Positions 19,792 to 28,957 of a DNA stretch of 64,000 nucleotides are shown here, in pieces. The stretch is from assembly GCF_002930105.1 (NCBI RefSeq), contig NZ_PJRN01000001.1:393271-457270 (forward strand), in the 5' to 3' direction. A program made the position numbers and the translations under genes. How positions within the stretch are numbered: position 1 is the first letter of the stretch; each line of letters starts with the position of its first letter. Source of the DNA: Billgrantia saliphila (GTDB lineage Bacteria; Pseudomonadota; Gammaproteobacteria; Pseudomonadales; Halomonadaceae). The notes under the pieces were generated by a model, which ran no database searches, was not told the DNA's origin, and saw only the letters and a list, made by a program, of their open reading frames with translations.

Positions 19792-21523
19792 GCTTGTTCA
19801 TCCAGCTGCGTACGATCATGGCGATCATGCGTGGATCCTCCTGGGCGAGCTCACGCAGCTCGGCCAGATGGTCTTCGTAGGCCGACGAGCGACGCTTGCG
19901 CTTGGGCTTCTGGTAGGGGCGAAGGTCGTCATCGTCCCCATCGGATTCGAGTTCACCCTCGGCGACTTCCGAATCATCACCAACCCGTACCTGCAGGCCG
20001 GTGCCGGGAGCGTTGGCCAATACCGGCTGCTGGGTATGGCGCTTGATCAGCGGGCGCAGGATCAGCAGGTAGCCGAGCAGGGCGCCCAGGGCGACGAGCA
20101 GATAACGACCCAGGGTAAGAGCGAGCTCGTGCACCTCGGGTGACTGCCACCATTCGAGGGCTTCTTCGTCCTCCAGCACGCGGCTGAACGGGCTATTGAC
20201 CACTTCGATCTCGTCGCCGCGCGCCTGCGAGAAGCCGATGGCTTGGCGAACCAGGCGCTCGATCTGGGCGACTTCGACGTCGCTGAGCGGAACCCGCTGC
20301 CATTCGCCTTCCTCGTCGCGTTCCTCACGATAGTCGACGACCACCGCGGCGGTGAGGCGCATCACCTGTCCCTGACGATGCTGGACATGCGAAACGCTGC
20401 GGTCGACCTCGTAGTTCACGACGTCGTCCTGCTGCAGGTTGTTCAGTGCCCGCAGGTTCTCCTGCGCTTCCTCGGCCAGTTCGCCGTTCTCGTCTTCCGG
20501 CAGCTCGATGGGCGAGGGGGCCGTGCCGGGAGGGGTGTTGCTCAGCGCGCCGGGAATGCCCATGGCAACACCGTCGCCGCCGTTAAAGGAGAGACTGGAC
20601 TGACGACTGCGTACCGCCGCTTCATTGGGCGGCTGGTTGGGGCCGTAGCGCTCCGAGGTTTCCTCTCGGCGGGAGAAGTCTACCTGGGCCGTCACCTGGG
20701 CGCGCACGTTCTGCTGGCCGAGAATGGGGGCCAGGATATTCTCGATGCGCTGGCGGAAGGAGCGCTCGACCTCGGCAACATAGTCGAGCTGGGTAGCGTC
20801 CAGGCCGCGGCCCTGTGCGTTCGGCTGCGACAGCAGGCGGCCGTTCTGGTCGACCACGGTGACGTTTTCCGAGGCCAGGTCCGGCACGCTGCTGGATACC
20901 ATATGAATGATGGCGCTGACCTGACTGTCGCCGATGGTGCGACCCGACTCCAGTGTCACGATGACGGATGCCTTGCCCGGTTCACGGTCGCGTACGAAAA
21001 CGGAGGAACGCGCCATGGCCAGGTGGACGCGGGCGCGGGCGACCGGTCCGAGGGATTCGATCGATCGCGATAGCTCGCCTTCGAGTCCGCGCTGATAGTT
21101 GACCTGCTCGGCGAACTCGCTCACGCCAAAGGCCTGGTTGTCCATCAGCTCGAAGCCGACGTTGCCGCCATGCGGCAATCCCTGTTCGGCGAGCTGGAGC
21201 CGTAAGCTATGCACGGACTCGCCCGGCACCAGCAGTGCCGAGCCGCCTTCGCTGAAACGATAGGCAATGCCGCGACTGTCGAGCTCATTGATGATGCGCC
21301 CGCCGTCGGCTTCGGAAAGGTTGCTGTAGAGCACGCGATACTCGGGGGCTCTCGCCCACATCAGCAAAGCGACCACGATCGCGATCACGGCGGCGCCGCC
21401 GATCAGTATGGCGATCAGCGGATTGCCGCTCAGCTGCTGCTGAAGGCGTGCCAGCACCGCCGCCGGAGGGGCGCTGCTGGCTGTCGAGTCCTGACGACCC
21501 TGGGTGGTGGCGCCGTTGCTCAT
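19784..21523 (-). CDS. fliF: Flagellar MS-ring protein FliF
   Basis: FliF builds the MS ring that founds the basal body. The ATG at 21523 (MSNGATTQGR) follows a GTGGGGGTG stretch and gives 579 residues, the normal length; earlier in-frame codons would extend into the promoter region. There are transmembrane helices near residues 37-57 and about 470-490, ring-building motifs (YRVLYSNLSEADGGRIINEL), and a C-terminal FliG-binding peptide (ELAQEDPRMIAMIVRSWMN). It is the first gene of the 13-gene minus-strand operon. Confidence 0.96.
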   Translation of the reverse strand: MSNGATTQGRQDSTASSAPPAAVLARLQQQLSGNPLIAILIGGAAVIAIVVALLMWARAPEYRVLYSNLSEADGGRIINELDSRGIAYRFSEGGSALLVPGESVHSLRLQLAEQGLPHGGNVGFELMDNQAFGVSEFAEQVNYQRGLEGELSRSIESLGPVARARVHLAMARSSVFVRDREPGKASVIVTLESGRTIGDSQVSAIIHMVSSSVPDLASENVTVVDQNGRLLSQPNAQGRGLDATQLDYVAEVERSFRQRIENILAPILGQQNVRAQVTAQVDFSRREETSERYGPNQPPNEAAVRSRQSSLSFNGGDGVAMGIPGALSNTPPGTAPSPIELPEDENGELAEEAQENLRALNNLQQDDVVNYEVDRSVSHVQHRQGQVMRLTAAVVVDYREERDEEGEWQRVPLSDVEVAQIERLVRQAIGFSQARGDEIEVVNSPFSRVLEDEEALEWWQSPEVHELALTLGRYLLVALGALLGYLLILRPLIKRHTQQPVLANAPGTGLQVRVGDDSEVAEGELESDGDDDDLRPYQKPKRKRRSSAYEDHLAELRELAQEDPRMIAMIVRSWMNKHE

Positions 21524-21815
21524 GCGCACCCCCACGGGAGAGCGCCGAGGGTCGCTTGGAACTTGTTGCGAGAAGATGGCATTGACTGAATCCGTCCATC
21601 GTATTCTGGTACGCCGCACGGGGCGCAACTGTGATGAACGCTATTATGCGAGTCCCTCTCTAGTCCAAAGGCGGGAAAAGCCTCGTTTTTAGCTGCCATT
21701 TGGTCGCTTGGCTATTGAGCGCGACCTGCTAGCCTTGCACTACATTCGCCAGGGTTCGGTTTTCCTGCCTCGGCAACCATCATCGTAACGGTAACGGACA
21801 CAAGGGGCGCGGATC
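21524..21815. promoter_or_regulatory. Divergent fliF / fliE promoter region
   Basis: This 292-base gap must hold the start signals of both the fliF-R operon and fliE. I see no sigma-28 site and no convincing sigma-54 site. With FlhDC encoded in the window, FlhDC-activated sigma-70 promoters are the expected control (inference). Confidence 0.5.
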
Positions 21816-22145
21816 ATGAGTTCACCCGCTATCCAGTCGGCACTGGCCCAGATGCAGTCCTTGGCTACCCAGGCCAGTGGGCAGGTCGGCAAGGGGCAGC
21901 AGGTATCCACCCAAGTTGGGGAGGGGGGATTTGCCGGCGAGCTGCAGGCCTCGATTCAGCGAATCAATCGCCTGCAGCAGGCTTCGAACGCCAAGGTCAT
22001 GGCCTTCCAGGCCGGCGACCCTAACGTCGAGCTCAACGACGTCATGGCCGACATGCAGAAAGCCAGCGTGGCGTTCCAGATGGGCCTGCAGGTGCGCAAT
22101 CGCCTGGTGACGGCCTATAAAGACGTCATGAACATGCAGGTCTGA
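21816..22145 (+). CDS. fliE: Hook-basal body complex protein FliE
   Basis: FliE joins the MS ring to the rod. The 109 residues are the usual length, and the C-terminal helix that resembles rod proteins is present (FQAGDPNVELNDVMADMQKA, then SVAFQMGLQVRNRLVTAYKD and the ending VMNMQV). It is transcribed away from fliF, the arrangement known from enterics and relatives. Confidence 0.95.
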   Translation: MSSPAIQSALAQMQSLATQASGQVGKGQQVSTQVGEGGFAGELQASIQRINRLQQASNAKVMAFQAGDPNVELNDVMADMQKASVAFQMGLQVRNRLVTAYKDVMNMQV

Positions 22146-22392
22146 GAAAATACTGCACAAATGGCTGCGCGAGCGAATCGCTGTGTTGCGCGGTGCCGAG
22201 GCGTCGGACCGTCGGAAGCCTCACATATACCCCATATGCTCCGGTTGACTCGAAACCTACGGTTTCTCGCTCCTCGGGAGCCATCTTTCGGATGGTTGTC
22301 GCTTCGCTCGGTTCTGTACTTTGTGCGCCTTGCGGTTCATCTGGGGGCGCCGAGTCCGCTCGCCTATTTGTTTCAGTATTGTCTTATCCGTA
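22146..22392. other. Gene-free gap with three tandem small hairpins
   Basis: No supported gene lies here. Between 22252 and 22295 three short perfect hairpins stand back to back: GAAACC-TAC-GGTTTC, GCTCC-TCG-GGAGC and CCATC-TTTCG-GATGG. They could end or process the fliE or flaG transcripts from either side. No T run is present. Confidence 0.5.
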
Positions 22393-22761
22393 TCACACCT
22401 TCAGGCTGATCAAGCGCCCCTGCAGTTCTTCCAGTCGTTCGGCGATGGCCAGTACCTCCTCGCTGGGGATCTGGCGCAGCACGTCGCCAGTTTCCCGATC
22501 CACGATACGTGTGACCACTCGGGTGGTCGTGTCGTTGAGTTCGAACTCGACGCCGTATTGGCGTAGCACCTCGTTGATGCGCTGGATCGGCTCCACCAGG
22601 TCGGCCTGGGTCGGCGCACGGCCATGGCTTTCGGCTTGTGCCAGCATGGTGCCGGCCGTGGGCAGCGAAGCCAGAATGGACTCCTTGCGCTGACGCGGCG
22701 AGAGGTCGTGCAGCGCGGAACTGCTCAGGGCGTGAGTAGCATCGGTCAATGGCGAAGACAT
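22393..22761 (-). CDS. flaG: FlaG family flagellar protein
   Basis: FlaG proteins are small flagellar accessory proteins that affect filament length; the mechanism is poorly known. The 122 residues have a variable N terminus and the conserved C-terminal FlaG domain (about residues 50-120): LNDTTTRVVTRIVDRETGDV followed by LRQIPSEEVLAIAERLEEL. It usually sits beside fliC/fliD, but here it stands alone between fliE and a c-di-GMP gene. A sigma-28 promoter 85 bases upstream places it in the late class. Confidence 0.88.
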   Translation of the reverse strand: MSSPLTDATHALSSSALHDLSPRQRKESILASLPTAGTMLAQAESHGRAPTQADLVEPIQRINEVLRQYGVEFELNDTTTRVVTRIVDRETGDVLRQIPSEEVLAIAERLEELQGRLISLKV

Positions 22762-22845
22762 GTGGTGTTTTCCTTATTGGTATCCTGGCATGCGCTGGTG
22801 GCTCGGCATCCCCAGGCCGACCATGGCCGGCCTTTCCCATTACCC

Positions 22846-22872
22846 CTATCGGCCGCGCGTTTCCTTTCTTTA
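22846..22872 (-). promoter_or_regulatory. Sigma-28 promoter of flaG
   Basis: Read on the minus strand: TAAAGAAA, 11 bases, GCCGATAG. Fourteen bases or so agree with the FliA consensus apart from the end of the -35 box. It points at flaG, 85 bases away. Confidence 0.8.
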
Positions 22873-22927
22873 GGGGAAACCCCGATTTATTGGTGTTTTA
22901 ATGTCCTGGCCGGTGACGATTGGCATG

Positions 22928-22945
22928 GCTGCCAGCGCTGGCAGC
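22928..22945. other. Perfect 18-base palindrome upstream of flaG
   Basis: GCTGCCAGCGCTGGCAGC reads the same on both strands. It lies in the 384-base flaG-to-CBS-gene gap, 55 bases upstream of the flaG -35 box and about 200 bases before the plus-strand gene. It could be an operator or half of an RNA hairpin. Apart from this and the flaG promoter the gap 22762-23145 shows nothing that I recognise. Confidence 0.4.
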
Positions 22946-23145
22946 GTTGGGTGGATGTATCGGTGCGTTGACGTGCGGCAAGGCGTAGCGGATACAATGA
23001 AGTAACGAATTGCTACATTAAGCTTATTCGTACTGTAATACGCAGGTTGCTCTTGAGCTCGAAGACCGTTCATGCCGGAATGCCGGCGGACTCGAGAAGG
23101 CTCCACCAGAGCCCTCAAGCAGCAGACTCTCGTCAGTGAGGCGCC

Positions 23146-25680
23146 ATGAGCCAAGAGCTACCTATCGAACGCATCATGCAGACCGGGCTTCTGACCTGCG
23201 AGCCCGACACTCCCTTGTGGATGGCCGCGGAGCGCATGACGCAGCGTCAGTGCAGCTCCATCGTGGTGATCGAGGCGGGCCAGCCGGTGGGTATCTGGAC
23301 CGAGCATGATGCCTTGGCCATCAATTTCGCCGACCCTGAAGCCGTGCGCCTACCCATCGCCAAGGCCATGAGCCAGCCCGTGGCGAGTTTGCATGTCTCG
23401 ACATCTCTCAACGAGGCGGCGTTGCGCTTCAATGCCGAAAGGCGACGCCATTTTCTGGTCGTCGGCGACAGCGGTGAGCCCCTCGGCATTCTGTCGCAGA
23501 CCGATGTCGCCCTGAATCAGGGGCTCGAACCGTATCTGCGCTTGCGTGAAGTTCAGTCTGCCATGCGTCAGCGTGCACTGGTGCTCGAAGGCGACCAGCT
23601 TCTGGCCCAGGCGGCGCGCTCCATGCGTCTCTCCGAGTGCGATGCCGTGGTGGTGAAGTGCGAGGACGGTGAGCTTGGCATTCTCACCGAGCGCGACCTG
23701 GTGCGCTTCGTGGCACGTCACCCCGGCAACACGCCGATTTCGGGGCTGGCCAGTCGGCCGCTGCTGACGGTATGCCAGAACGAAACCCTCATCACCGCGC
23801 GCGACCTGTTGATGAATCATCGCGTTCGCCACCTGGCCGTACTTGACGAGGCTGGTGAAGTGGTGGGGCTGCTGGGATTCCGCGACATGCTGGCCGGCGC
23901 GGAGCATCTGTACATGCAGGATCTGCGCAATGCCCTGGAGCAGCGCGACCGTGCGCTCGCCCAATCGCGCGAGAACCTGCAGCTGGCCGAGCGCGTCATC
24001 GACTCCTCGCTCGAAGGCATCATTATTACCGATGCCAGTAATCGCATCGAATTCGTCAATCGCGCCTTTACCCACATGACGGGCTATACCGCTGACGAAG
24101 TCATCGGCAAGACGCCCGAGATCCTCTCCTCGGGACGTCATGAGTCGGCGTTCTATCGCCAGATGTGGGACACGCTGAAGCGCTGCGGGTACTGGCGCGG
24201 TGAGATATGGAACCGGCGCAAGAGCGGCGAGCTTTACTTGGAGCTGTTGACGATCACGGCGATCACCGATGATAGCGGTTCGGTGACGCACTATGCCGCG
24301 CTCTTCAACGACATCACCCACCTGCGTGAGCAGGAGGAACGAATCCGCAAGCTGGCCTACTACGACCCTCTGACCGGGTTGCCGAACCGCCGGCTGCTGG
24401 AAGACCGGCTGGAGCTGGCGATTCGTCATGCGCATCGCAATCAGAGCCGGTTGGCGGTGATCTTTGTCGATCTGGATCATTTTAAGCAGGTCAATGATGC
24501 CTTGGGGCACGCCTTCGGGGACGAACTGCTGGTAATGATCGCCGAGCGACTGCAGTTGCGTCTGCGCGAGGACGACACCTTGGCCCGCCTGGGAGGCGAC
24601 GAGTTTCTGGTCATGTTGCCGGATCTGGAAGAGATCGATGAGGTCACACGCATCGCTCGGCGCCTGGTCGAAGCCGTCGGCGAACCTTGTGTGATCGAGG
24701 GACAGGAATTTCGTGTCGGTTGCAGCTTGGGTGTCAGCCTTTATCCGGACGATGCCACGAGCGCCGAGTCCCTGGTGCACAATGCCGATGTGGCGATGTA
24801 TCGGGCCAAGCAGGAAGGGCGCAACGGCTATCGCCTCTATCGCACCGAGATGAATCTGCAGGACGATCGCCAGCGGGCACTGGAAACCGCCTTGCGCGAA
24901 GCGTTCACGACGGGTGAGGGTCTGCAGCTGCACTACCAGCCCATCTTCGAGCGTGCGAGTGGTACCCTGCATGGCGCCGAGGCGCTACTGCGCTGGCACC
25001 ATCCGCTGCTCGGCAGCGTGCCGCCCATCAGCGTGGTGACGCTTGCCGAGCGGGCCGGGTTGCTGCCGTCGCTCGACGAGTACATCCTTGAGCAGATCTG
25101 CGCCCAGCTGAGCGCATGGAGCGCCGTCGGCGCCGATCCAGTGCCGATCAGCATCAACCTTTCGGCTCGTCAGTTCTGGCAGCACGACCTGCCCGTGCGT
25201 ATCGCCACCAAATTGAAGGAGCACCGTCTTCAGCCGGGCTTGCTGGGCTTCGAAATTGCCGAGCGTACCCTGCTCGACAAACCCCATCAGGCGGTCGTCG
25301 TGCTGAAACGGCTGCGTCGGCTGGGCGGTGAAGTGGCCATCAACGATTTCGGTACCGGCTATGCTTCGCTCGGCTATCTGCAGGAGCTGCCGGTCAGCCT
25401 GCTCAAGATCGATCGCCGCTTCGTACAACGGCTGGATAGCGGGCAGCGAGGTAGCGCGGCAATCGTGGCTGCGGTCGCGGGGCTGGCGCGTGAAATGGAG
25501 CTGCGCGTGGCTGCCGTCGGGGTCGAGAATGAAGCCCAGCGGGAGGCCCTGGGTCGCCATGGCATCGATCTGATTCAGGGCTATCTGACCGGTCGGGCGG
25601 TCCCGGCCGATCTCTTCGCCAGCCGTTATCTGGCATCGAGAAAAGGAGTCGAGGTTCCACAAGTCGACACGACCCGTTAG
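23146..25680 (+). CDS. CBS-PAS-GGDEF-EAL c-di-GMP protein with a degenerate EAL domain
   Basis: An 844-residue soluble signalling protein. It has four CBS motifs as two pairs (about 5-250; nucleotide-sensing in other proteins), a PAS domain (about 280-395), GGDEF (about 405-570) and EAL (about 585-830). The GGDEF site is intact (GGDEF at 483-487) with a feedback I-site RxxD five residues before it. The EAL domain keeps EAL (612-614), but two key positions are changed: the DDFGTG loop reads NDFGTG (Asn733), and the AEGVE motif reads AVGVE (Val791), which removes the Glu that acts as general base in characterised EAL enzymes. I infer a diguanylate cyclase whose EAL part binds rather than cleaves c-di-GMP. 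No sigma-28 site is visible upstream. Confidence 0.92.
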   Translation: MSQELPIERIMQTGLLTCEPDTPLWMAAERMTQRQCSSIVVIEAGQPVGIWTEHDALAINFADPEAVRLPIAKAMSQPVASLHVSTSLNEAALRFNAERRRHFLVVGDSGEPLGILSQTDVALNQGLEPYLRLREVQSAMRQRALVLEGDQLLAQAARSMRLSECDAVVVKCEDGELGILTERDLVRFVARHPGNTPISGLASRPLLTVCQNETLITARDLLMNHRVRHLAVLDEAGEVVGLLGFRDMLAGAEHLYMQDLRNALEQRDRALAQSRENLQLAERVIDSSLEGIIITDASNRIEFVNRAFTHMTGYTADEVIGKTPEILSSGRHESAFYRQMWDTLKRCGYWRGEIWNRRKSGELYLELLTITAITDDSGSVTHYAALFNDITHLREQEERIRKLAYYDPLTGLPNRRLLEDRLELAIRHAHRNQSRLAVIFVDLDHFKQVNDALGHAFGDELLVMIAERLQLRLREDDTLARLGGDEFLVMLPDLEEIDEVTRIARRLVEAVGEPCVIEGQEFRVGCSLGVSLYPDDATSAESLVHNADVAMYRAKQEGRNGYRLYRTEMNLQDDRQRALETALREAFTTGEGLQLHYQPIFERASGTLHGAEALLRWHHPLLGSVPPISVVTLAERAGLLPSLDEYILEQICAQLSAWSAVGADPVPISINLSARQFWQHDLPVRIATKLKEHRLQPGLLGFEIAERTLLDKPHQAVVVLKRLRRLGGEVAINDFGTGYASLGYLQELPVSLLKIDRRFVQRLDSGQRGSAAIVAAVAGLAREMELRVAAVGVENEAQREALGRHGIDLIQGYLTGRAVPADLFASRYLASRKGVEVPQVDTTR

Positions 25681-25727
25681 GCTAGTCGCCTTGGTTTTCC
25701 CTACGTCTCGGGTGACTCGCCTCATCT

Positions 25728-26723
25728 ATGTCCTTTCCTACCAGTGACGCCAGCGATCATCGTGGCCCCATGCGTCACGAGTCGCTGATGCCGACCCATC
25801 ACGATCATGACCAGGACAGCACCTGGATGATCGGCTATCTGGACATCATGACCTTACTGGTCGCCTTGATGGTGCTGATCTTCACGCTCACCCACCTGGG
25901 CCGCGCCGATGACGAGCTGGGCTACGTCGCGCCACTGCCGAGCGAGATGATCCGGGCCATGCCTTGGGCGCCAATAGCGCGTCTCGAGCCAGACGGGCTG
26001 ACCCCGAAGGCAATCGCTGCGGCGCTTGGCGTAGCGGGGCCTCCGGCCCGGCTGGCGCCGCGCGATGCCTCTGCGCCAGAGCGCATGCCATTTCCCGTTC
26101 CGCCCACGCCGCTGGCCCTGCTCGAGCAGCGCGAAGCATTCCCGATCACACTGCCTGAGCCGTTGTTGCCCGATGCCGACGAGCTTCCGCTGCCACTTGC
26201 CGACTACATGCTGGTACTGACCGACAATCCACCTGCAAAAGTGCGCGAAATCGATCCCGACGCTCTTGCCGGCTCCGAGGCGCTGCAAAGGCGATTGAGC
26301 GAGCAGATGCAGGAAGCGCCCTATCTGGCCGACCTGGAGGGAGTCGAGGTCTCGCGGGTCGCCGAGGGGATTCGGTTGAGAGTGGAGGATCGCTGGCTGT
26401 TTCCCACCGCTGCCGCCGAGCTGACCGACGACGGCGAGGCGCTCATCCAGCGGTTGGTCGACGTGATACAGCGCCATGAGGGCGAGGTCGCCGTGGAGGG
26501 ACATACCGACAGTCGACCGATCGAGACCACGGAGTTTCCCTCCAACTGGGTGCTTTCCAGCGCCCGCGCCATCGCCATCGTGCATGCACTGGAACGGGCC
26601 GGGGTGGACGCTCGCCGCCTGCGTGCCGTGGGCCTGGCCGATACCCGGCCACTGGCCGACAACGATAGCGCCGAGGGCAGAGCGCAGAATCGGCGCGTGG
26701 AGGTGATCATCCACGCGCGCTGA
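25728..26723 (+). CDS. Orphan MotB-like OmpA-domain protein
   Basis: A 331-residue MotB relative without a MotA partner nearby. One N-terminal transmembrane helix has the MotB-like pattern WMIGYLDIMTLLVALMVLIF, with an Asp at the place of the proton-carrying Asp of stators. Then comes a Pro-rich linker of about 130 residues that is longer than in MotB, and a C-terminal OmpA-type peptidoglycan-binding domain (EGHTDSRPI; an ending near NRRVEVIIHA). The start is uncertain: 25728 or the ATG at 25770; neither has a strong ribosome site. It lies 47 bases after the CBS-GGDEF-EAL gene and may be co-transcribed with it. The canonical motAB is at 53598. Confidence 0.85.
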   Translation: MSFPTSDASDHRGPMRHESLMPTHHDHDQDSTWMIGYLDIMTLLVALMVLIFTLTHLGRADDELGYVAPLPSEMIRAMPWAPIARLEPDGLTPKAIAAALGVAGPPARLAPRDASAPERMPFPVPPTPLALLEQREAFPITLPEPLLPDADELPLPLADYMLVLTDNPPAKVREIDPDALAGSEALQRRLSEQMQEAPYLADLEGVEVSRVAEGIRLRVEDRWLFPTAAAELTDDGEALIQRLVDVIQRHEGEVAVEGHTDSRPIETTEFPSNWVLSSARAIAIVHALERAGVDARRLRAVGLADTRPLADNDSAEGRAQNRRVEVIIHAR

Positions 26724-26740
26724 ACTTAACCCGATTACCC

Positions 26741-26767
26741 TAAAGTTTAGTGAGTTTTCGTCGATAT
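26741..26767 (+). promoter_or_regulatory. Sigma-28 promoter of the first dCache receptor
   Basis: TAAAGTTT, 11 bases, GTCGATAT. The -35 is perfect; the -10 differs at two or three positions. It lies 18 bases after the MotB-like gene stop. Confidence 0.85.
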
Positions 26768-26830
26768 AAGGGGCAGCCCGAGGCACAGGAAGTGCTCGAA
26801 TTCGCATCCCTAATATCCGCGAGAACCTCC

Positions 26831-28720
26831 ATGCTCTCATCCCTTAGAGTTCGACTCCTGCTGGCAACGGCCGTGATCATTGCGCTTGCACTGATTGCCA
26901 ATGCCGCTGTCAGTTATTTCACGATCCAGAGACATAACGATCAGCAGATTGCGCGCAACCTGTCTGACGTGGCGCAAGGCAACGGCCGTACCATCAGTGC
27001 CTGGGTGACTTCGCACGCCGAGATGCTCGAGGCAATGGAGAACAGTGTGCGTGCCGACCACCTGGACCCGGTGCTAAAAGCGATGCAGGCGTCTGGTAGC
27101 TTTCTTGCGACTTACATGGCCTATCAGGATACCGGCGAAACCATCTTCTACGATGGCTGGGAGCCGCCTGCCGATTTCGATCCCCGTGTGCGCCCATGGT
27201 ATGAGGGGGCAGTCGCTGCGGGCGAGAGTATCGTCACGCTGCCGTACATCGATACCGTCACCGGTGGACTGGTGGTCACCATCGCCAGCCCCTTCGAGCG
27301 CAATGGGCAACTGGCAGCCGTGGCCGGTGGTGACGTAGCGATCGATGAGGTGGTGAGTATCGTCGAGGCAATCGCGCCTACGCCCAGTAGCTTCGCCTTT
27401 CTCGTCGCCGCGGACGGCACCCTGATCGCGCATCCGGATGCGGAACTGAGCCTCGAGCCCGCAACGCGTCTCTCTCCTCAGCTCGATTCGGCTTTTCTCT
27501 CCAATCTCAAGCAGGCGAGCGAGCCGGAACGGATGGTTCTGGCAGAGCGTTCGCGTCTGCTGCAGAGCCAGCCGATTGCCGGCACCGACTGGCAGCTGGT
27601 GGTGGCGCTGGACGAGCGCGAGGCCACCGCGGGCCTGCGTGCGGTGCTGGGCAGTTCGGCGCTTACCCTGGTGCTGGTGGTGTTGGGTGCCGTGCTGGTG
27701 CTGGGCGCGCTGCTCACGCTCATGTTCCGTCGCCTGCAGGTGGTTCGCGATGCGATGATCGACATCGCCAGCGGCGACGGCGACCTCACCCTGCGTCTTC
27801 CCGAAGTGGGCCGCGACGAGGTGGCGCAGATCGCATCGGCGTTCAATCGTTTCGTGTCGCGCATCGAGAGTGTGCTGATCACCATCCGTGAGGCCAGCGA
27901 GTCGGTGACGGTGGCGGCCGGCGAGATCGCCACCGGCGGCCAGGACCTCTCGCGGCGCACCGAGAACGCCGCTTCCAGCCTGCAGCAGAGCTCCGCCTCC
28001 ATCGAAGAGATCACCAGCACCGTCGAGCACACCGCCGATTCGGCGCGCCATGCCAGCGAGCTGTCGCAGTCAGCCTCCGAGGTGGCGACCCGCGGTGGCG
28101 AAGTGGTGGGTCAGGTCGTGAGTACCATGGAAGAGATCACCGCCTCCTCCGAGCGCATCGGCAATATCGTCAAGGTGATGGACGGCATCGCCTTCCAGAC
28201 CAACCTGCTGGCGCTCAACGCCTCGGTGGAAGCGGCACGCGCCGGCGAGCAGGGCAGAGGTTTCGCCGTGGTGGCGGGTGAGGTGCGTCAGTTGGCCACT
28301 CGCAGCGCCGAGGCGTCGCGTGAGATCCGTGGTCTGATCGACGCGTCGGGCCAGAAGGTCGCCTCGGGTACCGAGCTGGTTCGCCGTGCGGGAGCCACCA
28401 TGGAAGAGCTGGTGGCGGGCGTGAACCGGGTTGCCAAAGTGCTGGGCGAGATCAGCGTGGCGGCGGGCGAGCAGAGCGACGGCATCGGCCAGGTCAACGT
28501 GGCGGTGGCCGAGCTCGACCGCATGACCCAGCAGAACGCGGCGCTGGTCGAGGAATCCACCGTGGCCGCCGAACAGCTCAAGGAGCAGGCCGACCGGCTG
28601 GCCGAAGCTGTGGGTGGGTTCAAGCTGAGTGAGCGGAATCGATCTTTACCGGCAGTGAGTCGGGCGGATAATTCATCAGGCACATCAGCGCAGCAGCGTG
28701 CACTGGCGGAACTTGCCTAG
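26831..28720 (+). CDS. Methyl-accepting chemotaxis protein, dCache type (first copy)
   Basis: A 629-residue chemoreceptor. The frame is open further upstream, but the promoter lies there, so the ATG at 26831 ([16 protein letters not shown]) is the likely start. Order: TM1 (about 8-28), periplasmic double Cache (about 35-270), TM2, HAMP, then the signalling hairpin with the tip region containing [20 protein letters not shown]. The periplasmic part has RPWY, Y-x-D and GGD residues that resemble the amino-acid-binding motif known for dCache sensors such as PctA, so amino acids are a plausible ligand (inference). No xWxxF methylation tether is present at the end. Its last 1046 bases are nearly identical to the next receptor. 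Confidence 0.93.
   Translation: MLSSLRVRLLLATAVIIALALIANAAVSYFTIQRHNDQQIARNLSDVAQGNGRTISAWVTSHAEMLEAMENSVRADHLDPVLKAMQASGSFLATYMAYQDTGETIFYDGWEPPADFDPRVRPWYEGAVAAGESIVTLPYIDTVTGGLVVTIASPFERNGQLAAVAGGDVAIDEVVSIVEAIAPTPSSFAFLVAADGTLIAHPDAELSLEPATRLSPQLDSAFLSNLKQASEPERMVLAERSRLLQSQPIAGTDWQLVVALDEREATAGLRAVLGSSALTLVLVVLGAVLVLGALLTLMFRRLQVVRDAMIDIASGDGDLTLRLPEVGRDEVAQIASAFNRFVSRIESVLITIREASESVTVAAGEIATGGQDLSRRTENAASSLQQSSASIEEITSTVEHTADSARHASELSQSASEVATRGGEVVGQVVSTMEEITASSERIGNIVKVMDGIAFQTNLLALNASVEAARAGEQGRGFAVVAGEVRQLATRSAEASREIRGLIDASGQKVASGTELVRRAGATMEELVAGVNRVAKVLGEISVAAGEQSDGIGQVNVAVAELDRMTQQNAALVEESTVAAEQLKEQADRLAEAVGGFKLSERNRSLPAVSRADNSSGTSAQQRALAELA
27581..28626 (+). repeat. Near-identical receptor block, copy A
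   Basis: This stretch matches 29708-30753 at a constant offset of 2127 bases with only scattered single differences. It covers the end of the Cache domain, TM2, HAMP and the signalling domain; the parts before and after diverge. Confidence 0.95.
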
Positions 28721-28730
28721 CAAATGCCTT

Positions 28731-28768
28731 GCTCAGGCTGCCGGACCGGTAAGGTTCGGCGCCTGAGC
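28731..28768 (+). terminator. Terminator-like hairpin after the first receptor
   Basis: Outer arms GCTCAGGC and GCCTGAGC enclose inner arms GCCGGACC and GGTTCGGC (one G-T pair) around GGTAA. No T run follows, so stop activity is uncertain. Confidence 0.45.
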
Positions 28769-28866
28769 GTCGTCGTGTAGAGCAGACTCGCCCGCTGGAA
28801 AAGACGGCTGGCAAAAAGTACTAGTCGTCTAGCGCAGAGGTTATTCAGCTGCGCTGTTGTTTATCC

Positions 28867-28893
28867 TAAAGTCGAATAAGTTTTGGCCGATAA
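28867..28893 (+). promoter_or_regulatory. Sigma-28 promoter of the second dCache receptor
   Basis: TAAAGTCG, 11 bases, GCCGATAA. The -10 is perfect. It lies 65 bases before the ATG at 28958. Confidence 0.9.
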
Positions 28894-28957
28894 GGGCGTT
28901 AAGCCCGAGGCAAAGGAAGTGCCCGGATCCGCATCCTGCCTATCCGCGAGATCCTAC

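Noticed and set aside
18610..20046. A 478-codon plus-strand frame
   Set aside because: Antisense to fliH, fliG and fliF, all clearly identified.
21559..21574. A sigma-54-like TGGAAC...TTGC in the fliF-fliE gap
   Set aside because: The GG-to-GC spacing is one base too short, and the FlhDC system does not need sigma-54 for these operons.
22161..22409. An 82-codon frame after fliE
   Set aside because: It runs through the three hairpins and into flaG, has no ribosome site and no family-like sequence.
23350..24972. A 540-codon minus-strand frame
   Set aside because: Antisense to the CBS-PAS-GGDEF-EAL gene; composition of a shadow frame.
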